Part shown: one piece after another, positions 46,171 through 55,186 of the stretch
How positions within the stretch are numbered: position 1 is the first letter of the stretch
Layout: every line of letters starts with the position of its first letter
Source of the DNA: Paenibacillus swuensis
GTDB lineage: Bacteria; Bacillota; Bacilli; Paenibacillales; DY6
Assembly: GCF_001644605.1 (NCBI RefSeq)
Contig: NZ_CP011388.1
Coordinates: 4,383,501 to 4,447,500 of the forward strand
Length of the DNA stretch: 64,000 nt
Direction: 5' to 3'
The notes under the pieces: generated by a model
Told to the model about the DNA's origin: nothing
The model's database searches: none
Seen by the model: the letters and a program-made list of their open reading frames with translations, nothing else
Made by a program: the position numbers and the translations under genes

Positions 46171-46995
46171 TTACTTCACACCGGCTTGCGTAATCGCTTT
46201 AACGAAGGAGCGCTGCCCCACGATGAACACGATCATAACCGGTAACGTAGCAATCACAGTCATCGACATCAACTTACCATAGGCTTGCGTATAACTTCCT
46301 TGGGCCATCATGGCGATCCCCGCTGTAATCGTCCGCATCTCGGGAGATGTAGTTGCATAGAGCGGCCACACGAAATCGTTATAAATACTCATAAATGTGA
46401 AGATTCCCAAAGTAACCATGATGGAAACGGATGCGGGCAACAGAATTCGGGAATAAATATGCCACTTGTTCGCACCGTCGATCCGCGCGGCTTCCTCAAT
46501 CTCTTTTGGAAACGAGGAGAAGAACTGATAAAGCAGGAACACGCCGAAAGCCCCCGCCGAATAGGGCAAAATCAAAGCATAATACGTATTGATCCAACCG
46601 AGCGAGTTAAACTCCATATACATGGGCAAGAAAGTTAGAATTCCAGGGATCATCATAGATCCGACGAAAACAGAGAACAGCACTTTGCGTAAAGGCAAAT
46701 CATGAAGTCTGGCTAAAGCATAGGACGCCATGGAGCTGAACAGCAGAACGATACCGGTCCCCGCCAAACCTACAAACAGCGAGTTGGTAATCCAGCGCAC
46801 AATCGGCACGTTCATTAACTCTCCGTTTAAACCTTCAATATAGTTATCCAGCGTCGGCTTCTTCGGGATGAAATTCATCTGTCCGGCCAGGGCTTCAAAG
46901 TCATTCTTGAAGGAGGTCGAGAGCATCCAGATCAACGGCATCAAAAACAGGATGGCAATAAACACCGCCAGGAGTGTAAGCACGAACTTTCTCAT
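46171..46995 (-). CDS. CUT1 ABC sugar importer permease (AraQ/MalG type)
   Basis: A 274-residue permease with six hydrophobic helices. The EAA loop EEAARIDGANKWHIYSRIL contacts the ATPase. It partners with the permease whose stop is immediately upstream. No ATPase gene is here; a shared MsmX-like ATPase encoded elsewhere is typical of such importers. GGAGGG precedes the ATG. Confidence 0.92.
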   Translation of the reverse strand: MRKFVLTLLAVFIAILFLMPLIWMLSTSFKNDFEALAGQMNFIPKKPTLDNYIEGLNGELMNVPIVRWITNSLFVGLAGTGIVLLFSSMASYALARLHDLPLRKVLFSVFVGSMMIPGILTFLPMYMEFNSLGWINTYYALILPYSAGAFGVFLLYQFFSSFPKEIEEAARIDGANKWHIYSRILLPASVSIMVTLGIFTFMSIYNDFVWPLYATTSPEMRTITAGIAMMAQGSYTQAYGKLMSMTVIATLPVMIVFIVGQRSFVKAITQAGVK

Positions 46996-47895
46996 TTAAG
47001 CACCCTCCTTCCGGCCGTAAGCCAACCGATATTGAATGACAGAAACAATCATAATCAAGATCGCCATCAGAATCGCCATCGCTGAAGCGGAACCGATTTC
47101 CTTGCCTTTAAACGCCTGATCAAGGACATTCATCAACAGCACCTTCGTGCTGTCTCCCGGCCCGCCGCGGGTCAACAGAAACGGCTGCGCATAAACATTA
47201 AATGAAGCAATCGTGGATGTAATGAGAATGAACAGCATGACCGGACGAATCGAGGGCAAGGTGATGCTTGTGAATTTATGCCAAGCGTTCGCTCCGTCGA
47301 TTGAGGCCGCTTCATAATAATCCTCTGGCACTTCATTTAATGCGTTGATGAAGATAACCATATTAAAACCGATGGTCCACCACAGGGTGGTCATGACAAG
47401 AGATACCCACACCCATGGCAATCCCGTCAGCCACGGCACGGGGTCCATGCCCCATTTGGCCAGTAAAGTATTAAGGAATCCCGCATTTGTATCGAACATC
47501 ATCAACCAGATGACAGCCATAACGGAACCGGAGATCGCGTAAGGCATGAAGTAAAAGGTTCTGAACAAACCGCGAACGCGGCCCGGAAGCTGATTAACCA
47601 GCATCGCCAGCGCTAATCCGACCAATACCAGCAGGGGAACTGAATATAAGACGAATTGAATAGTGGTCCATAAGCCTTTGAAAAACTGTTGGTTTAAGTA
47701 GGAGCCGGGCGTGAAAATTTTGACATAATGAGCCAAGCCTACAAACTCGTGGTTTTCCGACAGGAGTTCAAAATTATGAAGGGATATATACACACCGTAC
47801 AGAATCGGGAACAACAAGAATGCGCAAAAACAGATGAAATACGGAAGAACGAATAAGGAAGAAGTCAATTTGGATTGCCATGTGCTCTTTAACAT
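46996..47895 (-). CDS. CUT1 ABC sugar importer permease (AraP/MalF type)
   Basis: A 299-residue permease with six helices and the EAA loop EAASIDGANAWHKFTSI. The ATG at 47895 follows GGAGGT; the open frame from 47955 is not used. It follows the binding-protein gene after about 100 bases containing small inverted repeats that may lower permease expression. The imported sugar is probably an arabino-oligosaccharide. Confidence 0.92.
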   Translation of the reverse strand: MLKSTWQSKLTSSLFVLPYFICFCAFLLFPILYGVYISLHNFELLSENHEFVGLAHYVKIFTPGSYLNQQFFKGLWTTIQFVLYSVPLLVLVGLALAMLVNQLPGRVRGLFRTFYFMPYAISGSVMAVIWLMMFDTNAGFLNTLLAKWGMDPVPWLTGLPWVWVSLVMTTLWWTIGFNMVIFINALNEVPEDYYEAASIDGANAWHKFTSITLPSIRPVMLFILITSTIASFNVYAQPFLLTRGGPGDSTKVLLMNVLDQAFKGKEIGSASAMAILMAILIMIVSVIQYRLAYGRKEGA

Positions 47896-47993
47896 CGGAA
47901 ACCTCCATTCTTTATGAAAAATGCAGAAGAACGGAAAGCCGTTCCCGGCCTCCACGTTCTTCCCTTGATCATGCTGCCGTCAGGAGGCGGCTT

Positions 47994-49289
47994 TTACTTC
48001 TTCATCGCCTGTCTGGATTTCGCTGCCGCGTCGTCCATCGCCTTTTGAGCATCCTTCTTACCCAGTAACGCGCTGCTCAGCTCGCCCCAGATCGGATCGG
48101 AGATCGTAGCCCAGTTCAATACATTCGGAGCGAACTGAACGTGGTCGAACGACTTGGCTACATTGCTCTGTATTTCCAACGCTTTGAATTCTTCGCTTTC
48201 CAGCATCGCTTTGGAAGCTACCGCTTGACCGGAAGCTGCCCAATCCATCGAATTGGAAGCCACATATTTCAGGAAGTCGCCGATACCCGCAACCACATTA
48301 GCGTCCGTTACAGTCTTCGGCACGACAAAGTTATGCGAACCTGCGAAAACCGCTTGCTTGGCTTTACCGATTTGCGGAACCGGCGCCACACCGTAGTTTA
48401 AGCCCGCTTCGTCAAATTGGCCTTTCATCCAAGGGCCGTTGAACTGAATCGCGTTCTTGCCTTGCAGGAAGAGTGTGTTTTCGCCGTCTTGCTGAACATC
48501 TCCCGGGGATACGCCTTTCTCGACCAATCCGCGCAACCACTGCACCATCTCCACAGCTTCAGGAGAATTGTAAGCTACATCTGTGCCGTTCCAAAGCTCT
48601 CCGCCATTCTGCCACACCAGTGTCGGGAAGATGAATTGTTGCGGCCACAGTGTCGGCAATACATAACCGTAAACGCCTTTGCTTTTGTCCGTTAATTTTT
48701 CTACGGCTGCTTCAAATTCCGCACGGTTCGTCGGCGCCGCCGTAATGCCGGCTTTCTCAAACAAATCTTTGTTGTAGTACATCACCAGCGGATGGACATC
48801 CAGCGGAATACCGTACCACTTACCCTCGATTGTTGCGTATTTCACCGGAGCATCTACATAATCTTCTTTCTTCACGCCTGCGGTCGCGGCCAATTCATCC
48901 ATCGGATTCAGCTGACCTTTGTTAACGTAAGTAGGAATCTGATCGACGTGCATAACCGCTAATTCCGGACTTTCTTTACCTGTGCTCAGCGCTACGTCCA
49001 ATTGCTTGTAGTACTCGCCGTTTGGTTGCACGACCATCTTCAGCTTGTATTGATCTTGTGATGAGTTGTACTTTTCCACAATCTTCTTCATGAACTCGCC
49101 GTCCGCACCAGAGAACGGAGTCCAGAACAAGATATCGGTTTTGCCTTTACCTCCGCTTGCGGCTGTATTTCCTGAAGCCTCATTGCCTCCGTTGTTGCCG
49201 CCGTTCGCGTTTCCGCAACCTGTGACGATCACCAGACATAACACAATGAAAGCCATTGCTACACTTTTGAACCCTTTGCTCATGCGCAT
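47994..49289 (-). CDS. CUT1 sugar-binding lipoprotein of the importer
   Basis: A 432-residue solute-binding protein. Signal peptide with lipobox IVTGC (Cys near residue 25), a Gly/Asn-rich linker, then the binding domain from DILFWTPFSGADGEFM to the end. ATG at 49289 sits six bases after GGGGGA; the extra 52 codons of the open frame have no ribosome site. First gene of an operon with two permeases, a GH43 enzyme and the three-part sensor. Confidence 0.92.
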   Translation of the reverse strand: MRMSKGFKSVAMAFIVLCLVIVTGCGNANGGNNGGNEASGNTAASGGKGKTDILFWTPFSGADGEFMKKIVEKYNSSQDQYKLKMVVQPNGEYYKQLDVALSTGKESPELAVMHVDQIPTYVNKGQLNPMDELAATAGVKKEDYVDAPVKYATIEGKWYGIPLDVHPLVMYYNKDLFEKAGITAAPTNRAEFEAAVEKLTDKSKGVYGYVLPTLWPQQFIFPTLVWQNGGELWNGTDVAYNSPEAVEMVQWLRGLVEKGVSPGDVQQDGENTLFLQGKNAIQFNGPWMKGQFDEAGLNYGVAPVPQIGKAKQAVFAGSHNFVVPKTVTDANVVAGIGDFLKYVASNSMDWAASGQAVASKAMLESEEFKALEIQSNVAKSFDHVQFAPNVLNWATISDPIWGELSSALLGKKDAQKAMDDAAAKSRQAMKK

Positions 49290-49310
49290 GTACAATCCCC
49301 CGTTTGTTTC

Positions 49311-49339
49311 ATTATAGTTAGAATAAGAAGGTTGCCTTC
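49311..49339 (-). promoter_or_regulatory. candidate promoter region of the sugar importer operon
   Basis: TATAAT on the minus strand (49311-49316) has no good -35, and an inverted repeat GAAGG-N3-CCTTC (49327-49339) lies at the -35 position. A weak -35 fits activation by a response regulator such as the one at 39530. Confidence 0.4.
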
Positions 49340-49443
49340 TGTTTATTATTCTAGCGGGGCGCAAGCTTCCATCCCATGTCGCTTTTTTGGATGAGATGGA
49401 CATATTTTTGGATATGCCAAACTTATACGTTCCGCTGCTTCCC

Positions 49444-49474
49444 AAAAAAATAGCGATGCACCTAAGTGCACCGC
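49444..49474 (-). terminator. rho-independent terminator after the GH2 gene
   Basis: Stem GCGATGCAC/GTGCACCGC (one wobble on the minus RNA), four-base loop and TATTTTTTT on the minus strand, 14 bases after the stop. Confidence 0.9.
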
Positions 49475-49487
49475 TGCCTCTCGAACT

Positions 49488-51269
49488 TTATTTCCCTTCG
49501 TTAATCGCTTTGATCACTTCTAACGGAATCTTCGGCTGTCTGTCGTACGTCAGCAACCCGTTGATCTCCTGTTCCACATCCGTAAGTTGTGTGTAGCAAT
49601 AACCTTGCACGACACCGGAGTAAATCATCGGGTGAATGACATTTCGCAGCTTCTCTTCAAAGTCTTCATCGCTGGAAGCTCCGGAGTAGCCCCAGCCTTC
49701 CCAATCGCTTTTCTTGTAGGCGATACCGCCGAATTCGGTAACCATCACAGGCTGACCGTCATAATCATAACCTTCCACGCTTAATCTTCGATTCGCGGGC
49801 ATTGCGGATACAGCTTTCTCTACCGTGCTATAGCGATCTTCCAACACTTCTTTTCTCCACTCATAATCATGAATATTGAACAAGTCCGTCTTGACCATCT
49901 CCCAGCCGTCATTCGATACGACCAGACGGGTAGGATCCAATGATTTAGTCAGATGATACATGGCAAGCGCATGTTGCTGCTGCTCCTGATCGACTTGTAT
50001 ATTCGGTACGCCCCAGCTCTCGTTTAACGGTACCCAAACCGCGATACAAGGATGATTGAAATCCCGGTCCATCGCTTCCTGCCATTCCTTCGTAAATCTG
50101 CGGACATATTCCTGCGAATAATCATAAGCATTTGCCGCTTCCCCCCACACAAGCAAGCCGAGCTTGTCACACCAGTACATAAAGCGAGGGTCCTCCACCT
50201 TCTGATGCTTTCTCGCGCCGTTAAAGCCCATTTCCTTCATCAGTTCAACATCCCGCTTGATAGCTTCGTCACTTGGAGGCGTCAGGTTCCCATCGGGGAA
50301 ATAACCTTGATCCAGCACCATTTTCAACAGATAAGGACGGTTATTCAAGTTAAATTTTCCGCTCTCCAACGAAATCTTCCGCATGCCGAAGTAACTTGTC
50401 ACACGATCCGTTTCTTGTCCGTCAACGGTCACTACGTACTCTACATCATATAAATTCGGACGCTCCGGCGACCAGAAACGATCCATAGAATGGTCGTTTA
50501 AGCCCACCAAGGATACGGTACGGGATTGTTCAGGAACATTCACCCGGTAGGTATCTTGCGTAATTTCTTTCCCTGCAAATGAGATGGTAACCCGCAGTTG
50601 AACATTCCTTGTTGTTCGTTCTTCCAACCCGTTCATAAACGTGCGGATCGAAATTTCATTCTTATCGATATCCGAAATGTACTTTACTTTGCCCAAATGA
50701 ACCGGAGACACCGCCTCGAGCCACACCGATTGCCAAATGCCTGTGGTTCGGGTATAGAAGATGGAACGGGATTTCTCTTCCCAGAACTGCTTGCCTCGAG
50801 GCAGAAAGACATCCTTGCCGTAATCTACCGCTTTAACAACAATCGTATTGTCTCCTTCGACAAGCGCGTTTGTAATATCCGCTTGAAACGGCGTATGCCC
50901 GCCTTCGTGCGCGGCCACAAGCTCCCCGTTAACCCAGACGCTCGCTTCGTAATCCACCGCACCGAAGTGAATGATGGTTCTCTTCCCGTTAAAGGTCTCA
51001 GGCAGATTCACTTGCCGACGGTACCAAACCACATCATGAAAGGATGGATCGGCAATGCCGCTTAGTTCACTCTCAAATGTAAACGGCACCTGAATCTTCT
51101 TCGTGAAAGCTTTATCGCGCTTATGCCATTTCTCGGCATCGCCTGTACGTTGGTCGTCGAATTCAAATTCCCACTCCCCGTTCAGGCACAACCAGGCATC
51201 CCGGTGTAATTGGGGACGGGGGTATTCACTTCGGGGTAATGTTGCTGTTTCTGGTAAAATAACTGACAT
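49488..51269 (-). CDS. GH2 glycoside hydrolase (short beta-galactosidase/glucuronidase type)
   Basis: A 593-residue three-domain GH2 enzyme without the extra C-terminal part of LacZ. Jelly roll domain about 1-180, Ig-like domain to about 275, then the barrel with acid/base Glu in VPLNESWG and nucleophile Glu in MVTEFGG. No signal peptide. The ATG at 51269 follows GGAGGT. It is divergent from an ArsR-type regulator that probably represses it. Substrate could be a beta-galactoside, glucuronide or arabinoside; the sequence cannot tell. Confidence 0.9.
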   Translation of the reverse strand: MSVILPETATLPRSEYPRPQLHRDAWLCLNGEWEFEFDDQRTGDAEKWHKRDKAFTKKIQVPFTFESELSGIADPSFHDVVWYRRQVNLPETFNGKRTIIHFGAVDYEASVWVNGELVAAHEGGHTPFQADITNALVEGDNTIVVKAVDYGKDVFLPRGKQFWEEKSRSIFYTRTTGIWQSVWLEAVSPVHLGKVKYISDIDKNEISIRTFMNGLEERTTRNVQLRVTISFAGKEITQDTYRVNVPEQSRTVSLVGLNDHSMDRFWSPERPNLYDVEYVVTVDGQETDRVTSYFGMRKISLESGKFNLNNRPYLLKMVLDQGYFPDGNLTPPSDEAIKRDVELMKEMGFNGARKHQKVEDPRFMYWCDKLGLLVWGEAANAYDYSQEYVRRFTKEWQEAMDRDFNHPCIAVWVPLNESWGVPNIQVDQEQQQHALAMYHLTKSLDPTRLVVSNDGWEMVKTDLFNIHDYEWRKEVLEDRYSTVEKAVSAMPANRRLSVEGYDYDGQPVMVTEFGGIAYKKSDWEGWGYSGASSDEDFEEKLRNVIHPMIYSGVVQGYCYTQLTDVEQEINGLLTYDRQPKIPLEVIKAINEGK

Positions 51270-51282
51270 GAGTATAACCTCC

Positions 51283-51308
51283 ATTAGTTAACTTATAAAT
51301 TTATTATA
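51283..51308 (-). promoter_or_regulatory. GH2 gene promoter -10 and operator
   Basis: TATAAT on the minus strand (51303-51308) is followed by ATTAGTTAACT (51283-51293 on the plus strand), repeated in the regulator's promoter. Its place just downstream of the -10 suits repression. Confidence 0.5.
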
Positions 51309-51371
51309 TAACGTCATGATTACTTTATGGCCTTATTTTAAGTGTATAACACAAAAACGTCAACAACTAAG

Positions 51372-51400
51372 TTGATTAGTTAACCTTTAGGTTATATAAT
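51372..51400 (+). promoter_or_regulatory. promoter and operator of the ArsR-type regulator gene
   Basis: TTGATT (51372-51377), 17-base spacer and TATAAT (51395-51400). The spacer contains ATTAGTTAACCT (51375-51386), and AACTAA-N5-TTAGTT forms an inverted repeat over the -35. The same ATTAGTTAAC core appears before the GH2 gene. Confidence 0.6.
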
Positions 51401-51430
51401 GGATATACGATGAGAAGGTGAGGTCTAATT

Positions 51431-52369
51431 TTGAACATACAAGTCAGTACTAAGCATATGTCTCTGCTCGAATGTTTTTCATCCGAAACGCGGGTGCGTA
51501 TTATAGAGTTGTTAAATTCCAAATCCATGAATATTAAGGAGCTGGCGGAACAACTGAATGTCTCCTCGGCCATCATTACCAAACATATACAGAAGCTCGA
51601 AGAGGCAGGCATTCTGCGAACACATAACGCGGCAGGTGTCCGCGGGACCCAGAAAATCTGTTCATTGGCACTGGATTCGCTGACTTTACAGCTTCGCACA
51701 TCAGCCGCCGTTCCCGAACCATTGAAATATACAGTTGAAATACCCATCGGCCAATACGCGGATTACCTCGTACAGCCCACTTGCGGCCTGGTCTCAGAGT
51801 CTAAAGTCATCGGTATGTTCGATGATCCCCGTTATTTTTCTGATCCTGAGCGGATGACGGCGGCTCATTTATGGTTCGGCAGCGGATACGTGGAGTACCG
51901 TGTTCCCAACTATCTGCACAGCGGGCAAAAGCCGCGTCATCTGGAGTTTTCATTCGAGATTTGTTCCGAAGCGCCTAGTTATAATGAAAATTGGCCGTCA
52001 GACATCACCTTTTATGTAAATGAAGTGGAACTTGGCATGTGGACATGTCCCGGCGACTTCGGCAGCAAACGAGGTATATTTACGCCAAGATGGTGGGATA
52101 TCGGGACCCAACACGGGTTGTTGAAGACCTTGTCCGTTCAGCAAGACGGCACTTACCTCGACGGCGTGAAGCTTTCGGAGAAAGGGTTGAATCACTTGCC
52201 CCTGCGTTACGGGGAGGATATCCGTTTACGGTTGGCGTCACTGGAATCTTCGCGCCATTGCGGGGGCATGAACCTCTTCGGCAAAGGTTTTGGCAATTAC
52301 GATCAAGATATCGTCGTCACTATACATTATGAGGAAACCGACGGAGTATCCCGACCTATTGTTTCCTAA
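51431..52369 (+). CDS. ArsR-type regulator with large C-terminal domain
   Basis: A 312-residue protein. Residues about 8-85 form an ArsR winged helix (ELAEQLNVSSAIITKHIQKLEEAGIL), but the remaining 225 residues are unusual for ArsR proteins, which are normally about 100 residues. The large part is rich in aromatic and beta-strand residues (YVEYRVPNYLHSG, ITFYVNEVELGMWTCPGDFG) and could bind a sugar. It lacks metal-binding cysteine clusters. TTG start at 51431 behind GGTGAGG. Divergent from and probably controlling the GH2 gene and itself. Confidence 0.8.
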   Translation: MNIQVSTKHMSLLECFSSETRVRIIELLNSKSMNIKELAEQLNVSSAIITKHIQKLEEAGILRTHNAAGVRGTQKICSLALDSLTLQLRTSAAVPEPLKYTVEIPIGQYADYLVQPTCGLVSESKVIGMFDDPRYFSDPERMTAAHLWFGSGYVEYRVPNYLHSGQKPRHLEFSFEICSEAPSYNENWPSDITFYVNEVELGMWTCPGDFGSKRGIFTPRWWDIGTQHGLLKTLSVQQDGTYLDGVKLSEKGLNHLPLRYGEDIRLRLASLESSRHCGGMNLFGKGFGNYDQDIVVTIHYEETDGVSRPIVS

Positions 52370-52436
52370 TGCCCGGTTAGGTGTATATCCTTTGTAGAAC
52401 AACTATAAGTTTAGTCTATACAAAGGAGCGGTCATC

Positions 52437-52703
52437 ATGAAGATTACAGGAAAGCTTTCAACTGTCGCGTTAACGGTTGCTCTTGCTATTGGTCTAGCCG
52501 GCTGCGGCAGTAACGACGAGAATGTAGTGGACACGCCTCAAGGCAATGCAAGTGAACCGGGCAGTAACCCTGGTGTGAATTCCGGAGGAACGGATGACAA
52601 AGGCTTGCAATCGGGAACTGACGGCAAGACAGATGCCAATTCGGGTAAATCAACGGACCAAAAATCAGACAGTGCGGATCGCACAGGCGATACTGCCAAC
52701 TAA
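52437..52703 (+). CDS. small lipoprotein with low-complexity tail
   Basis: An 88-residue lipoprotein: signal peptide with lipobox GLAGC (Cys at residue 23) and a mature part of about 65 residues made mainly of Gly, Ser, Asp, Asn, Lys and Thr. No fold is evident. AAAGGAG lies before the ATG. Such proteins are common on Gram-positive surfaces; function is unknown. Confidence 0.75.
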   Translation: MKITGKLSTVALTVALAIGLAGCGSNDENVVDTPQGNASEPGSNPGVNSGGTDDKGLQSGTDGKTDANSGKSTDQKSDSADRTGDTAN

Positions 52704-52708
52704 CATAA

Positions 52709-52748
52709 ACAAACATCCCGCTCATCGAAATGAGCGGGATGTTTGTTG
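52709..52748. terminator. bidirectional rho-independent terminator
   Basis: Perfect 18-bp stem (arms AACAAACATCCCGCTCAT and complement) with a CGAA loop between convergent genes. Confidence 0.92.
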
Positions 52749-52754
52749 TTAAGA

Positions 52755-53729
52755 CTATATTTGAATGGGTTTCCCGGTTCTTGCCGATTCCGTCGCGGCC
52801 ACGGTAATCTCCTGAGAACGCAAAGCGTCTTCGTAGCTTGAGCAAATGCCGGATGGATCACCTGTGCGCACGGCGTGAATAAATATTTCATTTTCAAGTT
52901 CATATGGATTCGCTTCATCTTTGGAAACCTGCACGTCATTCCCGCTGGTGATGGTTTTTAACTCCGACATCGTCCAATCCAACACACCGTCGGCTGTGTA
53001 AAATTTCAAGCCGGTATCAAACATTCCATCAGGTAGTATACAAGTATTGGACAGATTCGCGATCGCGCCGCTTGCAAGCTTGAGTGTTACCGTTCCGACA
53101 TCCGCCACACTGACATCATCATACTTGCGATGCATTTCCCGCTGAGCGAACGAAGCGTACACTTCCGTCGCCTCACCCGCCACATACCGCATCAAATCAA
53201 CCAAATGAGTCGTTTGCTCCACAAATTGTCCGCCCGAGAGTTCCTGCTTGGGCCACCAGGCATTATTAACAAACGAGCCCATCCAAGCTCCTGTAACCAT
53301 GCCTAATCCTGACTGTTCAATGGATTCTCGCATCTGCTTCACGGTTTCCCGATACCTCAAATGATATCCTACGGAAGTGATGACCGGTCGCAGCTTTAGT
53401 TGTTCAACGATGGACCGAGGCGTTTCAATTCCGGTATGCAAAGGCTTCTCCACCAGAAAAGGGATGCCGCGTTCAATCAATAGAGATTCCATATCGCCAT
53501 GCGCATAAGGCGGTACACACAGATAGACCGCATCCAGCTTTTCGGCATCCAACATGTCCAGGAACGAATCGTAGGTGCGCATACCTGAGAATTGTGCCGC
53601 GAACGCCTCAGCTTTCGCTGCGGAGGTACCGCATACCGCTGCAACGGAAACGCCGTCCATCTTCGAAAGAATTTCAGCATGCACCTTACCGAACCAACCC
53701 GTTCCAGCCAATCCTACCTTCATGCTCAT
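52755..53729 (-). CDS. Gfo/Idh/MocA-family oxidoreductase
   Basis: A 324-residue NAD(P)-dependent oxidoreductase. The Rossmann motif GLAGTGWFGKVHA is at the N-terminus, EKPL (catalytic Lys) near residue 95 and GGQFVEQTTHLVDLMRYV carries the conserved His. Members act on sugars, inositols or their derivatives. GGGGGG precedes the ATG. It lies 125 bases after glcF; no terminator was seen between, so it may be the last gene of the recycling operon. Substrate unknown. Confidence 0.88.
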   Translation of the reverse strand: MSMKVGLAGTGWFGKVHAEILSKMDGVSVAAVCGTSAAKAEAFAAQFSGMRTYDSFLDMLDAEKLDAVYLCVPPYAHGDMESLLIERGIPFLVEKPLHTGIETPRSIVEQLKLRPVITSVGYHLRYRETVKQMRESIEQSGLGMVTGAWMGSFVNNAWWPKQELSGGQFVEQTTHLVDLMRYVAGEATEVYASFAQREMHRKYDDVSVADVGTVTLKLASGAIANLSNTCILPDGMFDTGLKFYTADGVLDWTMSELKTITSGNDVQVSKDEANPYELENEIFIHAVRTGDPSGICSSYEDALRSQEITVAATESARTGKPIQI

Positions 53730-53854
53730 AACTATATCCCCCCATATTAAACCTGTTAATTACAAATGAATTCCATGGTTAAGAGTATAGTATATTTACG
53801 ACGGCTCTTAAAGCGAAACTTATTTCACTAAATCCCCATTTCTTCGCTAACCCT

Positions 53855-55186
53855 TCACCGCACCAAGCGGTCATACAGAAAATCGGCGATATGTAAGGCC
53901 TCCATTTGGCCGCTGCAGCCATGCTTCTCAATCCCGAGCTTCATTTGCAGATGGCAGCCCGGGTTGCTGGTGACCACATACCTGACGCCGGCCGCGTTCA
54001 CGTTCTCCATCTTATGCTCCAGGATTTGATTCGACATCTCCGGCTGGGTCATGTTATAGATGCCTGCCGAACCGCAGCAGGAGCCGGCATCCTTCATTTC
54101 TACATAAGCGCCGCCGGCTGCTTGCTGCAACAGCTGACGCGGCGCTTGTCCGCCTTTCATGACGTTGCGCAGGTGGCAGGAATCCTGATAGGTGACACGA
54201 GCCGTCCCTTGGTCTTGCGGTAAAGCCGCGTATTGCAGCGGCCGCCCCTTTTCCGCCAGGATTGTGCTGATATCTTTCACCCGTTTGGCGAACCAGATCG
54301 CCTGATCATGCCATTCCGGCTCCTCATGAAGCAGGTGGTCGTATTCCACCAGAATCGCCCCGCAGCCTCCCGCATTCGAGACGATGAAATCCACACCGGC
54401 CTCCTGAAATGCACGAATGTTGTGCTTGGCCAGTTCCTTCGCCTGCTCCTTCTCCCCGCTGTGCGCATGGAGAGCGCCGCAGCAGTTCTGGGCTTCGGGA
54501 ATAACGACATCGAAACCCGCTTCGGACAACAACTCCACTGTTTTCCGGTTCGTTTCCGTGAACATCACATCCATTAAACAGCCCCGGAACATACCAACCG
54601 TTCCATGCTTCTCTCCTTTGGCAGCAACCCGCGTCCCCATTATTTCGACAATTCCTTTGCCCGAAGCGTCGGGCAGGATTCTCTCCATGGAAGCGAGCTG
54701 ACTGGAAAACATCCCGACCGCATTGGTCTTCCGAATCAACGTCTGGACGCCCGATTTCTTATACACGTTCATTGCCGCACCCAGCAGGCGCATCCGGTGT
54801 TGATGGGGGAACAGCTGTTTGAACACAGCTTTTCGCACGCCTTTCACCCACCAGCGGTGCTGCGTCGTATGCAGCTCCACCGCCTCGCGGGCCTGTTCGA
54901 TCAGCTGGCCGTACTTGACGTCCGCCGGACAGGCCGGTTCGCATGCACGGCAGCCCAGGCAGTGATTCATCTGCTCTTCGAACATGACGTTCGGCTCCAT
55001 CAGACCGTCCACCGCCGCCTTCATCAGCGAAATCCGCCCGCGCGGCGACTCAGCCTCCACTCCCGTTTCTTTGAAGGTCGGGCAGGCGGGCAGGCAGAAC
55101 CCGCACCGCATGCAGTTGGTCAGCTGCTCGTAATCGAGCTTAGCCTGCAGAGTCTCCCGAAGTGCCGCCGTTCCTCCTTTAGCCAC
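53855..55186 (-). CDS. glcF: GlcF-like iron-sulfur subunit of a glycolate/D-lactate oxidase
   Basis: About 443 residues. Two 4Fe-4S motifs, CMRCGFCLPACP and CLGCRACEPACP, lie in the first 90 residues; two CCG domains follow (NCCGALHAHSG, SCCGSAGIYN). It passes electrons from the FAD subunit to the membrane chain. Start is GTG at 55186 behind GGTGGTGA, overlapping glcD by 8 bases; TTG at 55192 is the other option. With a muropeptide-recycling operon before it, D-lactate is a likelier substrate than glycolate. Confidence 0.88.
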   Translation of the reverse strand: MAKGGTAALRETLQAKLDYEQLTNCMRCGFCLPACPTFKETGVEAESPRGRISLMKAAVDGLMEPNVMFEEQMNHCLGCRACEPACPADVKYGQLIEQAREAVELHTTQHRWWVKGVRKAVFKQLFPHQHRMRLLGAAMNVYKKSGVQTLIRKTNAVGMFSSQLASMERILPDASGKGIVEIMGTRVAAKGEKHGTVGMFRGCLMDVMFTETNRKTVELLSEAGFDVVIPEAQNCCGALHAHSGEKEQAKELAKHNIRAFQEAGVDFIVSNAGGCGAILVEYDHLLHEEPEWHDQAIWFAKRVKDISTILAEKGRPLQYAALPQDQGTARVTYQDSCHLRNVMKGGQAPRQLLQQAAGGAYVEMKDAGSCCGSAGIYNMTQPEMSNQILEHKMENVNAAGVRYVVTSNPGCHLQMKLGIEKHGCSGQMEALHIADFLYDRLVR

